Shown in pieces: positions 1 to 8,093 of a DNA stretch of 11,033 nt. The notes below the pieces were generated by a model. The model did not search any database. It was not told the DNA's origin and was given only the letters and a program-made list of their open reading frames with translations. Source of the DNA: Irineochytrium annulatum (lineage: Eukaryota; Chytridiomycota; Chytridiomycetes; Chytridiales; Chytridiaceae); contig JADGJL010001010.1 of the NCBI GenBank assembly GCA_027600665.1, positions 1 through 11,033 on the forward strand. The letters are read 5' to 3'. The position numbers and the translations under genes were made by a program. Position 1 is the stretch's first letter, and the number at the start of each line of letters is the position of its first letter.

Positions 1-839
1 CACCGCAAAAATCCTCTTTTAAACCCAACAGCTCCCTGGGAATTAATGGCAAAAAAAAAAAAAAAAAAAGGCAGCCTCCTATGGTGGCGGAAGCTGCGAA
101 CTGCCACCACAAGCTCGGTCCCACTTCGTCCGTCTCCAGCTCTCATGCACCAGCGGGGCCTCGTTGACGCGGCGAGGTGATGTAGGTTACCGACATCCTC
201 GACCGCAATGGACAACGCAACCTGCGACCCATTCAACGCTGTCGGCACAATTCCGATTATCTGAAGCATACTTTGAGGCCGCAGGTTCGGTAGGCAGGAT
301 ACTAGCTCGCGTTCATCATTCATACAGATGCGCACGGCCTACCTGCAGCACCTTGTAGATAATTTCCACCTCCGGAGGATGCGCGAACCACAATCGACGG
401 TGGGCGTTCAGATGACGTGGCGGCCTCCACATCCACTCTCGCTCAAGAAGAAATGATGCACTATCAAACTCCCAATCTTCCGTCGAAGTCGCTGAATTGA
501 GCCTGCTCAAGCTTGCTTCAATATTCACCAAGGAATGTTGGAAGTTTAGACTTCCACATTCACAGTCCTTCACGAGTAAGTCGGCGACCGGGTATGGATG
601 TTTATTATAATTGTTCTCATTGCCTGATTTGTGTTTTCATAAAAGGAGATGGACAGGTTTTTATTACTGCACAATTGACAGCCCGCAGCTGGACATAAGT
701 CAGCATGAGGGCAAGTGACGAAGAACATCCCGCATCAAAGGATCTCACCTGTCACTGGATCTGACGAATTATTTTGCTCAAGCGTCGATCTGCACCTTGG
801 CGCCGCAGCGGAGAGCGCGTGGATGCTCGCGACGAGCAT
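1..839 (-). CDS. Predicted secreted Cys-containing protein, spliced, 3' end outside window
   Basis: I do not recognise the family. My model is complement(join(<1..35,191..270,343..623,749..839)), about 162 residues visible. It starts at ATG 839-837; a TAG lies upstream in frame. Residues 1-13 form a short hydrophobic stretch (MLVASIHALSAAA) that could be a signal peptide, though it has no basic N-region. Two N-X-S sequons follow at N23 and N24, and Cys at 16, 51, 53, 132, 142, 146, 150 and 161, including C-x3-C-x3-C (142-150). Exon junctions are AG|GTGAGA at 749/748, CAG|GTAGGC at 343/342 and G|GTAACC at 191/190. The reading phase matches at all three joins although the unspliced frames hit stops. 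Introns are 125, 72 and 155 nt. The last intron ends with a 19-T tract before TTCCCAG. A rival acceptor at 261 for intron 2 also leaves an open frame. The model rests on splice logic only, without homology. Confidence 0.5.
36..190 (-). other. Predicted intron with a 19-nt poly(T) polypyrimidine tract
   Basis: On the minus strand this segment starts GTAACC and ends in T19 (the A run at 51-69), then GCCATTAATTCCCAG. A long T tract shortly before CAG is the classic form of a 3' splice site. The run of A at 51-69 is therefore more likely part of an intron than a retroposon tail. It is longer than the other introns in the window (54-125 nt). Confidence 0.4.
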
Positions 840-1212
840 AAAGCCGAGGTTGACGCGAAGCCGAGCACAAGTCGTGGCCCGTACGACGCCGCACGAAAAA
901 GGACGGCATATTACGTAGGCAATCTACTGGACAGCAGTTCTTGGCTGTGAGTCTCAGTTTAACGCGTTTATTTATTTGCTACGTATTGCCTTAAGCCTGT
1001 TATTACATGTCTGTCGCTCAACTTACGGAGCATGATCGCGCAACATCTCCACTGTTCTTCGCGGGATGGGGGATTGCTTCCTCAACTCCTCAAAAACACG
1101 AGCGGTCAAATTTATAAGCGACCATTCAGTATAAAGATGCAACAACAGCAACCTTCCCTTCTTCGCTACACAGGCAATCGCAGCTATTCACCGCGTTAAA
1201 AAGCTCAATAAC
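840..1212. promoter_or_regulatory. Divergent promoter between the secreted-protein gene and pirin
   Basis: This 373-nt gap separates two divergent ATGs (839 minus, 1213 plus), so it probably holds both promoters. A TATA-like TTTATAAG lies at 1111-1118, about 100 nt before the pirin ATG. A string of A/T-rich and CA-rich sequence follows (1090-1160). No convincing ORF or repeat is seen here. Confidence 0.4.
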
Positions 1213-2132
1213 ATGGTTGCCAGCATCCAGAGGATCAAGCACGTCTCCAACAAGTTGCTCTTCGTGTCGGAGCCGGACCCGCGCATGTTCGGGAACCCGA
1301 GAAACCCAACGAACAACCCGAATTGGACGAACGGTAACTGGTATGTTAACTTTGATGATGATTTTTTCCGATAGGATGATGAACTCGGGTTACTAAACGC
1401 GTTAACAACAGGCTCAAGTCGCGCTTCCATTTCGCCTTCGCCGAGTACGCCTCCTACCCTCGCGCACCTCACCAGTTTGGTGTTCTTCGCGTCCTAAACG
1501 ACGACCTCGTCCAGCCTGCCGTCGGCTTCGGCGCGCACCCGCACCGCGACATGGAGATTGTGACCTACATTGTCGACGGCCAGCTATCGCACAAGGACTC
1601 GCGTGGGAACGAGGAGACGTTGGGCGCCGGCGCCGTGCAGTTTATGTCGGCCGGCAGGGGCGTCGTGCACTCCGAGAGGAATGGGAGCGACACGGAGCCC
1701 GTGAGGTTCATTCAGATGTGGATCACGACGAGAGAGAGGGGCGTCGAGCCGAACTATGGGAGCTACGAGCCGAACAAAGCGGACGTGAAGGTGGATGGGT
1801 GGGAGCATCTCGTCACGGACGTAAAAGACAATAAGGGGAACAAGGCGCCGGTCAGGATCAGGCAGGACGCAAACATTTACGTCGCTAGGTTGTCGAAAAA
1901 GGGAGCCAGGGTGACGTTCCCTGTTGGGGACGATAGACAGGTGTACTTAGTTGGCGTGAAGGGCGAGGTGACGGTCGCCGACGCTGCTGGGGAAGGCGCC
2001 AAGTTGGAGATGCATGACGCGGCGGAGATCAAGGGCGGAGGAGCGCTAGAGATCGTTGTCACGGCGGAATCGGAGTGGGCACAGGTGCTGGCGGTGGAAA
2101 TGGCGAAGACGGATGATTCACGATTTCCTTGA
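1213..2132 (+). CDS. Pirin family protein (bicupin, probable metal-dependent dioxygenase fold)
   Basis: The CDS is join(1213..1340,1412..2132), 282 aa. Exon 1 ends in TG and exon 2 starts with G, making Trp43; the intron (71 nt) has GTATGT, a TACTAAAC branch-like site and ACAACAG. The N-terminal cupin carries the pirin signature: GFGAHPHRDMEIVTYIVDG with H85 and H87, then H129-S-E131. These are the four positions that bind iron in pirins. The C-terminal half (about 150-282) matches the second cupin in length and pattern. Bacterial YhhW and human pirin show quercetin dioxygenase activity, and the human protein also acts as a nuclear cofactor; which role applies here is unknown. The start has A at -3 and gives the usual pirin N-terminus before the NW-L-x-S-R-F-H-F motif. 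Length is normal for the family. Confidence 0.95.
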
Positions 2133-2914
2133 TTCGACTTGATTATTTTGGGATGTATATTTTCATTCCTTAATTTTGACGATACTAGTTACTCCGCTCT
2201 ATGCATTAGCCATCCTTCTGGGGCTCTTGACATTATTGACATTTTGTTGATCTCCTTCTAAAGTTGGCTGTTGCGTTGTACGTTTATGGTCAATACATCA
2301 CATATTCATTATGATTCAGTGCCGTTGAATTGTTGGCCCCGAGCTTGACGTTGTCCTCCGCAAAATATTGTTTGGTGCCTTTAACACTCCCACGAAATGG
2401 CCCAAGTTCAACATCAGCCTCTCGATGACCTTCAGATTTCCCACAGTGAACTAGATTTCGTCAGCGATGAGATCTTGACCCCTTTGTAGAGAAGCGCGAG
2501 GTCGGTATCCTTCAATATGTCTGGCTGTATGTCCTTGTCAATCGGACAGGGTGTTCGCCCGTCCGAGCCACCTATGGCCACCTCCTATGTTGTAGTGACT
2601 TCATCATTTTGCTGGAGCCCTTCCTCACTCGAAAAGCGGTTTTCTTGTACTAAGCGCGACAAAGAAAAATTAAGGAGAAGCAACGTCGCCGAGGCTCGCG
2701 GACCCCACTGGTCAATAATTCGAAATTATATCTTTTGTCAATGTCAACACATGCAGTTGAAGATGGGACTTGCAGCATACTCCGATGCCAGTAGTGATGC
2801 GACTGAGTTGTTTATCATAGCGGTACACTGATGACGCATCAATACACAGCCTGTTAGGCACTTTGAAAGGTCCTCTATTGTATTAGCAGATTTTCTTCTC
2901 ATCTTCAAGGCTCT
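2133..2914. other. Gene-poor interval with coding-like debris
   Basis: This lies between the converging pirin gene and the PY-motif gene, so it should hold both 3' ends. I see no complete gene. On the minus strand between about 2330 and 2590, stretches that read like protein occur in different frames (for example PDILKDTDLALLYKGVKISS, and NLKVIERLMLNLGHFVGV after an in-frame TAG). They could be remnants of a decayed gene or exons I cannot join. The plus-strand frame starting at ATG 2517 (104 codons) has no recognisable features. Confidence 0.3.
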
Positions 2915-3637
2915 TCACTCCCCTCCGATGTCGGAGCAGAACCCGACAAGAGCCTGCATCAAGCCATGCACAAATCCACGGGACAGCTTGCCTGCCCCAA
3001 GCCCTTCCACATCGCCACCATCGCCCCACTTCCCATGCTTGTGCGGCAGGACCACTGTGACGGTCTCGTAGACCGGCAACACGCCGGACGTGTAAGCGTC
3101 GATACGTGACGACACGCTCGGCGTGCCCGGCGGTGGCCCCGTTTCTCCCATATCGCTCTCCATGGCGGGCATGCTCATCTCCAGCCTTTGCGGCGGCAAG
3201 GCCTCCTCGCCGCCGCCCCAACTCCTGGCCCTCCTGTGTCCCGGCCGAGCGCCAGCGCTGGCCCACGCCGCCTGCCGCGTCGGGCCCCCATTGCCACCCC
3301 AGCTGACTGCCCTCCGATGGTGACCCCCACGGCTTCCAGCACCGCGCGCTGCCAGCAGCGCTGCGTGCGCCTCAACGGCGAAAACATAATCTTCGGACGC
3401 CTCGTACGCCGGCGGTGCGGGCGCGGGTGGAAGGCCCAGGTGATCGAGCGGCCGCGGGGCGGGATCGTGTGGGTTGTAGCTGCATTCGATGTATGGTGCA
3501 GGCAACTGGGAGCGCGGGTGGTTGTTGGGAAGATGGTGCTTGAGGTCCACCAGAGGAAGTGGCTCGTACGGCGGCGTATGGGCTATTGCAATGAATGGCC
3601 TCATCTGGTCGCCTGAGGTGTGCAGGACGTAAGTCAT
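2915..3637 (-). CDS. Pro/Gly-rich protein with PPxY and LPxY motifs, unknown function
   Basis: A 240-aa intronless frame; family not recognised. Residues 1-85 are rich in Pro, His and Tyr. A PPAY motif lies at 75-78 and an LPVY motif at 187-190. In known proteins such PY motifs bind WW domains of NEDD4/Rsp5-type ubiquitin ligases. Two copies of RRAxSWGG (108-115 and 135-142) lie in a Gly/Arg-rich middle part and resemble sites of basophilic kinases. There is no signal peptide or membrane segment, and most of the chain looks disordered. The frame stays open upstream to 4075, so ATGs at 3637 or near 4006 are possible. I chose 3637 because A is at -3, composition turns protein-like there, and the longer form would overlap the divergent LRR start. 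The tail motifs recall alpha-arrestin C-termini, but no arrestin domain is present. Confidence 0.55.
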   Translation of the reverse strand: MTYVLHTSGDQMRPFIAIAHTPPYEPLPLVDLKHHLPNNHPRSQLPAPYIECSYNPHDPAPRPLDHLGLPPAPAPPAYEASEDYVFAVEAHAALLAARGAGSRGGHHRRAVSWGGNGGPTRQAAWASAGARPGHRRARSWGGGEEALPPQRLEMSMPAMESDMGETGPPPGTPSVSSRIDAYTSGVLPVYETVTVVLPHKHGKWGDGGDVEGLGAGKLSRGFVHGLMQALVGFCSDIGGE

Positions 3638-4004
3638 GCTGGAGCTATGCTGGAGCAACGAGGAGGAGTGTCGGCACCACCACTTCCCTTGTTCCAAAGC
3701 CTTAACTATCCGCGACGTTGCGGCCTCCCTTCGCGTTTCAACGCCAGCCCCCCAAGCCATTCCCAGCGCGTCGCCGCCCGCTACCCTGGCATCGGTCGGG
3801 CACGGGCATAGGAAAGCTGGACCACGTGCGGGAGGTCGAGTGGCGTCGGGTCGCCAGCAACCGCTTTGGCCGCGCTTCCCTTGCCCCGGATCTCGCCCGT
3901 TGATTGAGCGCGTGGGCCTAGAAAGAGCAGTACACCCAATCACTGCCGTCTCCACCGACCGCCCGGCCCACCATTCCGAGACTTGCCTTCGAACTTGATC
4001 CTTC
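3638..4004. promoter_or_regulatory. Divergent promoter between PY-motif gene and LRR gene
   Basis: This 367-nt GC-rich gap lies between two divergent starts. It contains a palindromic CACGTG (E-box type) at 3823-3828 and a CCAAT pentamer at 3936-3940, 65-69 nt before the LRR ATG. In fungi these are typical bHLH and CCAAT-complex sites, but such short motifs occur by chance. The minus frame is open across the whole gap. Confidence 0.35.
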
Positions 4005-5713
4005 ATGTCGCTCAAGTCGAAACTGGGCCTCACGCTCCGGTCGCTGTCGCGTCGGACCGACGCCGACACGTCCAATTCCAGTCTGCCGTCACCGGCAACG
4101 AGCCTGACCTCACCTCCAAACGCGTCTCAGCCGGCAACCCCGCCGACGTCCGGGAGTACGCCGCGGGTTAGCTTGGCGGAGCGGACACCGGGCCTCGGCA
4201 CTGGTACGGCCCCCAGACGCGAATCGCCACCCATCGTCGTCTCCGGCGCGTCGGGGGTCGCGCTGCAGTCGGTGGCAGCGACTTCGCCCATACCTACGCT
4301 GGGCCAAACGGTTCCCGGGAGCGGAGGCGGCGCGGATCCCTCAGAACGAGAGTACGTGCTGTCTCCCGCGACGGACGACACGTCCAACCTGTCCGTCGTC
4401 AGTTCATCGAGCCCGTGCGGCCTGGGCTCCGGAGGCAAGAGCAGCTCGCAGTCACTATTTCGTGGTCTGGTGGTCGCCGGAAAGCGAACACTTCTGGGAG
4501 GATCGAAGGATCGGGGCAGCGGGAGCGTTGGCGCCGCCTCGACGATGTTGACGGTGTTGGAGGACGGCAGCACGGGGAACACGCTTGCGCGTGAGAGCAC
4601 GCGTGGGGAGCGAGATCGGGCGGAGCAGAGCGCAATCGTGATAGCGCCGCTGGGCGGGAGCGCGTGTGGTGCGTGCGCGAGCGCGTTCAGCCTTGCGATC
4701 GGGTGCGGGTCCGCGACATCGTGCACGCCACCGCCGGTGGCGGAGGAGGTCAAGTTCGCGCCGGAGGAAGCCGAGCGATGGCGGAACGTGAAGGTGCTGA
4801 CAAGATGTTTTCCGGAATGGACGCGGCGGATGGGGATCACGTGCGAGGGGTTTCGGGAGGCCGAAGCGCGGGCGGTATCGCGAAGTCCGGAGGGGGAGAA
4901 GATTCGTCATCTGATATGTGATAATCAAGGGAGGATCATTGAGCTGTATGTTCCATGTTGCATCGAGACAAAGTAGGACTTCGAAGCTGACGGAAATTCG
5001 ATAGGAATCTGAGAGAGCAGAACATTGCAGGCGAAATTCCGAAGGAGCTTTGCCAGCTAGACGCGCTCAAGAAGCTCTGGCTGCAGCGGAATAAGTTCTC
5101 CGGCAAAATACCCGTCGAGTTGACGCAGGTCGCCAAGCTCGAGCTTCTGTATGTGTATCTGCTGTTCTAGAGGCAATCTGATGATACTTACAAATTGTGT
5201 AGATGGCTCTCCGGCAATCAGTTAACGGGAACCATACCACCCGAGCTCGGAAACGTTATTACCCTCGCTTCAATGTGCGTGCTTCGTGCTATGATTGCCT
5301 TTACTAAAGCTCGCCATTTTCTTCTGTGCGTAATAAAACAGCTCCCTCGAGAATAACAAGCTCACGGGGCCGGTTCCCTTCGAGCTCGGTAAGCTCTCGA
5401 ATCTAGAAGTGTTGTAAGTTCAAACGTATCACGGGCATCTGCAATGGTCTTTACAACGTATGCGAACAGGTACTTAGAGGGCAACAAGCTGACGGGAGTC
5501 GTGCCGGCCTCACTCCAGACTTTAAAAAAGCTTTATGACATGTACGTTTTTAGCAGGCCATTAGATTCTCTTAGGCATGTAGCTAATCCGGACGTGACAT
5601 TATACACCAGGAACCTGAGCGGCAACCGGTTTGACGGCGCGAACCCTCTCAAAGTCGAGGATCTCGTCTCCATGAAGTTCGACCCCTCCCGACGCGTTTG
5701 GAAGAAAATGTGA
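4005..5713 (+). CDS. Leucine-rich repeat protein with plant-type 24-residue repeats
   Basis: The CDS is join(4005..4945,5005..5148,5203..5274,5342..5413,5470..5541,5611..5713), 467 aa. Residues 1-260 are Ser/Thr/Pro/Gly-rich and probably disordered, with a small Cys/Ala patch near 216-239. Residues 265-313 form an LRR N-cap-like part with W, C and CDNQGRI. Five 24-residue repeats of the form LxLxxNxLTGxIPxEL follow (314-433), then a degenerate sixth (NLSGNRFDGANP) and a short basic tail. Donors are GTATGT twice, GTGCGT, GTAAGT and GTACGT; introns are 54-69 nt. Such repeats form a solenoid for protein binding. There is no signal peptide and no membrane helix or kinase domain, so it is probably cytosolic, unlike plant receptor kinases. 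The partner is unknown. Splice joins keep the repeat pattern unbroken, so the model is firm. Confidence 0.9.
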
Positions 5714-6501
5714 GGAAACACGGCACTAGAATGTGGAGAAATAGAAGACTTGCTGCTGGACGGCGCCCCTTTGCCTAATTGACTGTTTGTTGCATAGAGT
5801 GCGCTGCCCCTCATTTCCCCTTCTCCGTTTTGCAACAATTCCCGTTTGAATTACGCGGAAGTTTAAAGATGTATCTTGTGCTTAGCTGCCATTTGCTTTT
5901 CTTTAGTGTTCGCTTTTTCGTATTTGGGAAAAATTGAAGAACAATATATTGATGGCTTCACCAAAAACCGGCCACTGAGTCGAAGGTCAAACCGACGAAA
6001 GTGCATTCAATTCATCACTTCGACGCGCCGTCGACGCTCGCATCACAAGTGATCGCCTCCGCCGGCGTTAACTGTGCTGTTTAGGACCTTTTCTGGTATG
6101 TTCCGATCTGCTTAGCTTGTAAGATTCAAGAACACAATTATAAAGAACGCAGAAACCGATAAAAAAAAATAAGACACAAAAAAGAAGACAGAAAAAGAGA
6201 AAGATTAAGCTAAAGAGAGTCGCAAAAAAAAGAAACAGAAAAGAGAAGAGTGAGCGACCAAATACAACTAACCGTTGCCTGTCTGCTTCGTCATCCGTTC
6301 TCTCGTTCTGCACACCTTCGATTTTTTCTACTTTTCCATCTTCATACGGTATTGTTGTGTGAGAAGAGGAGGGAATGAAGATTTTGGACGGGCATTGGGA
6401 AAACCAAGATTAAAATCCAGCGACGGAGTCGGGAACGAGTACGAACAAGGATTAAGATCGCACCTTCCTTTCCTACTAGCCGTCAGCAGCTATAACCTGA
6501 C
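5714..6501. promoter_or_regulatory. 3' region of LRR gene and promoter of the poly(A)-binding gene
   Basis: No gene is seen in this 788-nt stretch. From about 6155 to 6250 the plus strand is almost all purine, with A8-A9 runs (gataaaaaaaaataag, gcaaaaaaaagaaac). A pyrimidine-rich stretch follows (6280-6345) and then the leader to the ATG at 6502. Poly(dA) tracts commonly exclude nucleosomes in fungal promoters, so this may be the promoter core. A hydrophobic Phe/Leu reading frame on the minus strand here is only the complement of the purine tract. Confidence 0.4.
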
Positions 6502-7276
6502 ATGTCGGATATTATTGGACACGATGAGGAGAGCACCGCGGAGGATGTCGACCAGGTTTGTACGCCTGTCTTCTTTGGTCTTCTCAACTTCTTGTTCCTA
6601 CAAGATTTGTTACTAAATCGGCTCGTTTATTGGCCCGTTTATTGAATGTTACAGGAGCTTGTCGCTATGAAAGCCCGCGTCCAGCAAATGGAGGAAGAGG
6701 CCGCTAAGCTGCGCGCGATGCAGGAGCAGGTCGAGAAGGACATGAACTCGTCTTCGGCTGGCAACGGCGGCATGTCGGCACAGTTCGGTCCCGGCGCTGG
6801 CGACGCGAGCATGCAGGAGAAGCAGGAGACGGACGCGAGATCTGTGCACGTGGGCAATGTGGACTACAGTTCGACGCCGGAGGAGATCCAGAGCCATTTT
6901 CAGGCCTGCGGGGTTATCAACCGCGTCACGATCCTGTGTGACAAGTGGACGGGACACCCGAAGGGGTTTGCTTACGTTGAGGTGCTTGTCAGGCGCGCTT
7001 TTAGTGACCTTGCCATAGTACTTACCCTTCTTCCATATTGTAAAGTTTGCGGACGCTGCAATGGTCGGCAACGCTCTTTCGCTGAACGACTCCCTCTTCA
7101 AGGGCCGTCTCATCAAGGTTACGCCAAAGAGGACCAACATGCCGACTTTCATGCGGGGCGGCTACCGCGGCGGCGGGCGCGGTGGATGGCGCGGTGGCTA
7201 TAGGGGCGGCTTTGATCCTAGCAGGGGACGTGGGAGAGGTCGCGGGAGGGGACGTGGCCAATATAACCCGTACTGA
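6502..7276 (+). CDS. Nuclear poly(A)-binding protein, PABPN1/Pab2 type
   Basis: The CDS is join(6502..6555,6655..6981,7046..7276), 203 aa. It has an acidic N-terminus (1-18), a coiled-coil (about 19-50, [19 protein letters not shown] type), one RRM (about 80-157) and an RGG/RG tail (163-198) ending in QYNPY. RNP2 is VHVGNV (82-87) and RNP1 is KGFAYVEF (121-128). The phrase [19 protein letters not shown] is nearly diagnostic of this family. Known members bind poly(A) in the nucleus, stimulate poly(A) polymerase and, in fission yeast, guide RNA decay. The Arg-Gly tail is a usual methylation target, and the terminal PY resembles the C-terminal transportin signal of the human protein. Intron 1 (99 nt, GTTTGT) is phase 0 and intron 2 (64 nt) splits RNP1 before its final Phe; its donor GTGCTT is weak but the join restores the motif exactly. 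Confidence 0.95.
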
Positions 7277-7722
7277 TTGCCGAGCGCCGCTTTTGCTCAT
7301 TTTCTATTTTTACGGTGCAGTGACACCATGTCTCCTTTAGCCCTTGGCAAATATCCAAATGAAGCAGCAGGAAGGAGTAATAATTCGATCTTTATCAAAT
7401 ATATCCGACTTCTTAGACAGCCGCACTATTCAAATGCTTGTTTCGCTTTTATCTCAATCCCGGGATGTCTCGTGAGCACCACGTTCGCATATATTATTGA
7501 CGGTACCCTTTCCTTCACCACCAACATTGAACGTTGTGTTACGATATTGTGTATTGGAACAACAATCTCCTTGAAAGCGGAAGGTGTTGATGTAGAGAAG
7601 GCTGGGGCGGCACGGGATGGTAAATGGGACGCGAGGTACGCGTGTTTCAGATGAGGGTCACGAGCGCATCGCGGTCGCCCAGCTCGGACAGGGAGCTTGG
7701 CGGGAAGCTTGGTGCGAAAGCT

Positions 7723-7776
7723 GGGGCATGGGGAAGCAGCTGGGGCCGGTATAAGAGGAAAGGGGGAGAAAGGGGG
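7723..7776 (+). other. Possible G-quadruplex-forming tract
   Basis: Five runs of four or five G occur within 54 nt (starting at 7723, 7730, 7742, 7762 and 7772). Four are enough for a G-quadruplex, although two loops (8 and 16 nt) are long. It could also simply be a purine-biased stretch. Confidence 0.35.
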
Positions 7777-7778
7777 CC

Positions 7779-7805
7779 ATCGGGTTTAACCATACGATAC
7801 TCCAG
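7779..7805 (+). repeat. 27-nt direct repeat, copy 1
   Basis: The segment from ATCGGGTTTAACC to GATACTCCAG is identical to 7877-7903. It is followed at once by GTGAGAG, a good 5' splice-site consensus. Confidence 0.9.
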
Positions 7806-7876
7806 GTGAGAGAGCGGCGGCTACGGCGCGCAGATGTGTTTCTTTATTGTCATTCGAGGCATTGTGCTAAATAAAG

Positions 7877-7903
7877 ATCGGGTTTAACCATACGATACTC
7901 CAG
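7877..7903 (+). repeat. 27-nt direct repeat, copy 2
   Basis: Perfect match to 7779-7805, offset by 98 nt; the 71 nt between the copies are unique in the window. The copy ends in CTCCAG, so 7806-7903 has the form GTGAGA...CAG. It lies just after an AATAAA at 7870-7875. Confidence 0.9.
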
Positions 7904-7978
7904 ATCTTAAAATGTAATGATTACAGTCAATGAGCAGAAAGTAAGCAAGCGTTGAAAGCAATCAAAATTCTCTCAGGT

Positions 7979-7982
7979 AAAA
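7979..7982 (-). terminator. Likely pol III terminator of the minus-strand tRNA-Glu
   Basis: TTTT on the minus strand, about 32 nt past the tRNA 3' end. It is the first run of at least four T downstream; the distance is long, so the trailer would be longer than usual. Confidence 0.4.
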
Positions 7983-8012
7983 GTAACTTCTTTTTGGCTT
8001 AAATGTCGTGTT

Positions 8013-8093
8013 TTTCCGCGTCGGGGAATCGAACCCCGGCCACCGCTGTGAGAGAGCGGGATCATAACCACTAGACTAACGCGGATTGATGTC
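8013..8093. repeat. Left arm of an 81-nt perfect inverted repeat
   Basis: Covers the minus-strand tRNA, its 8-nt 5' flank GACATCAA and one base beyond the discriminator. It pairs with 8716-8796. The arms are 622 nt apart. Confidence 0.9.
8014..8085 (-). tRNA. tRNA-Glu (anticodon CTC), inverted copy
   Basis: A 72-nt gene with a perfect 7-bp acceptor stem (TCCGCGT/ACGCGGA), a 5-bp anticodon stem (CCGCT/AGCGG) around loop CTCTCAC, and a T arm with TTCGATT. The anticodon CTC reads GAG. The A box TAGTCTAGTGG and B box GGTTCGATTCC fit pol III promoters. There is no intron and CCA is not encoded, as expected in eukaryotes. It is identical to the plus-strand copy. Confidence 0.97.

Larger units (their letters stand above)
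7277..8013. other. Intergenic region: 3' end of PABP gene, G-rich tract and direct repeat
   Basis: No gene is convincing in this 737-nt stretch. The first 370 nt are AT-rich and likely hold the 3' UTR. From 7620 to 7780 the plus strand is G-rich. A 48-codon minus-strand frame (7793 to 7647) reads somewhat protein-like near its end (SLSELGDRDALVTLI) and starts inside the left copy of a 27-nt repeat. I treat it as unproven. Confidence 0.3.

Noticed and set aside
51..69. A19 run as a retroposon poly(A) tail
   Set aside because: No element body or target duplication is visible, and on the minus strand it fits well as the polypyrimidine tract of a predicted intron.
576..581. Plus-strand GTAAGT as a splice donor
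   Set aside because: No plus-strand exon supports it; the minus-strand exon 343-623 runs through it.
2517..2831. 104-codon plus-strand ORF with an ATG
   Set aside because: No domain, signal or family resemblance, and it lies in a region of decayed-looking sequence.
3106..3616. Overlapping plus-strand ORFs opposite the PY-motif gene
   Set aside because: Arg/Pro/Ala-rich shadow frames without motifs, and none starts a plausible spliced gene.
4127..4840. 237-codon minus-strand ORF opposite LRR exon 1
   Set aside because: It is antisense to a firmly modelled coding exon; high GC makes such long shadows common.
6013..6053. Short inverted repeat ATCACTT/AAGTGAT as a hairpin
   Set aside because: Seven base pairs with a loop of more than 20 nt is too weak to be distinguished from chance.
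6068..6313. Hydrophobic Phe/Leu-rich minus-strand ORF resembling a membrane peptide
   Set aside because: It is the translation of the complement of a purine tract; low complexity explains it.
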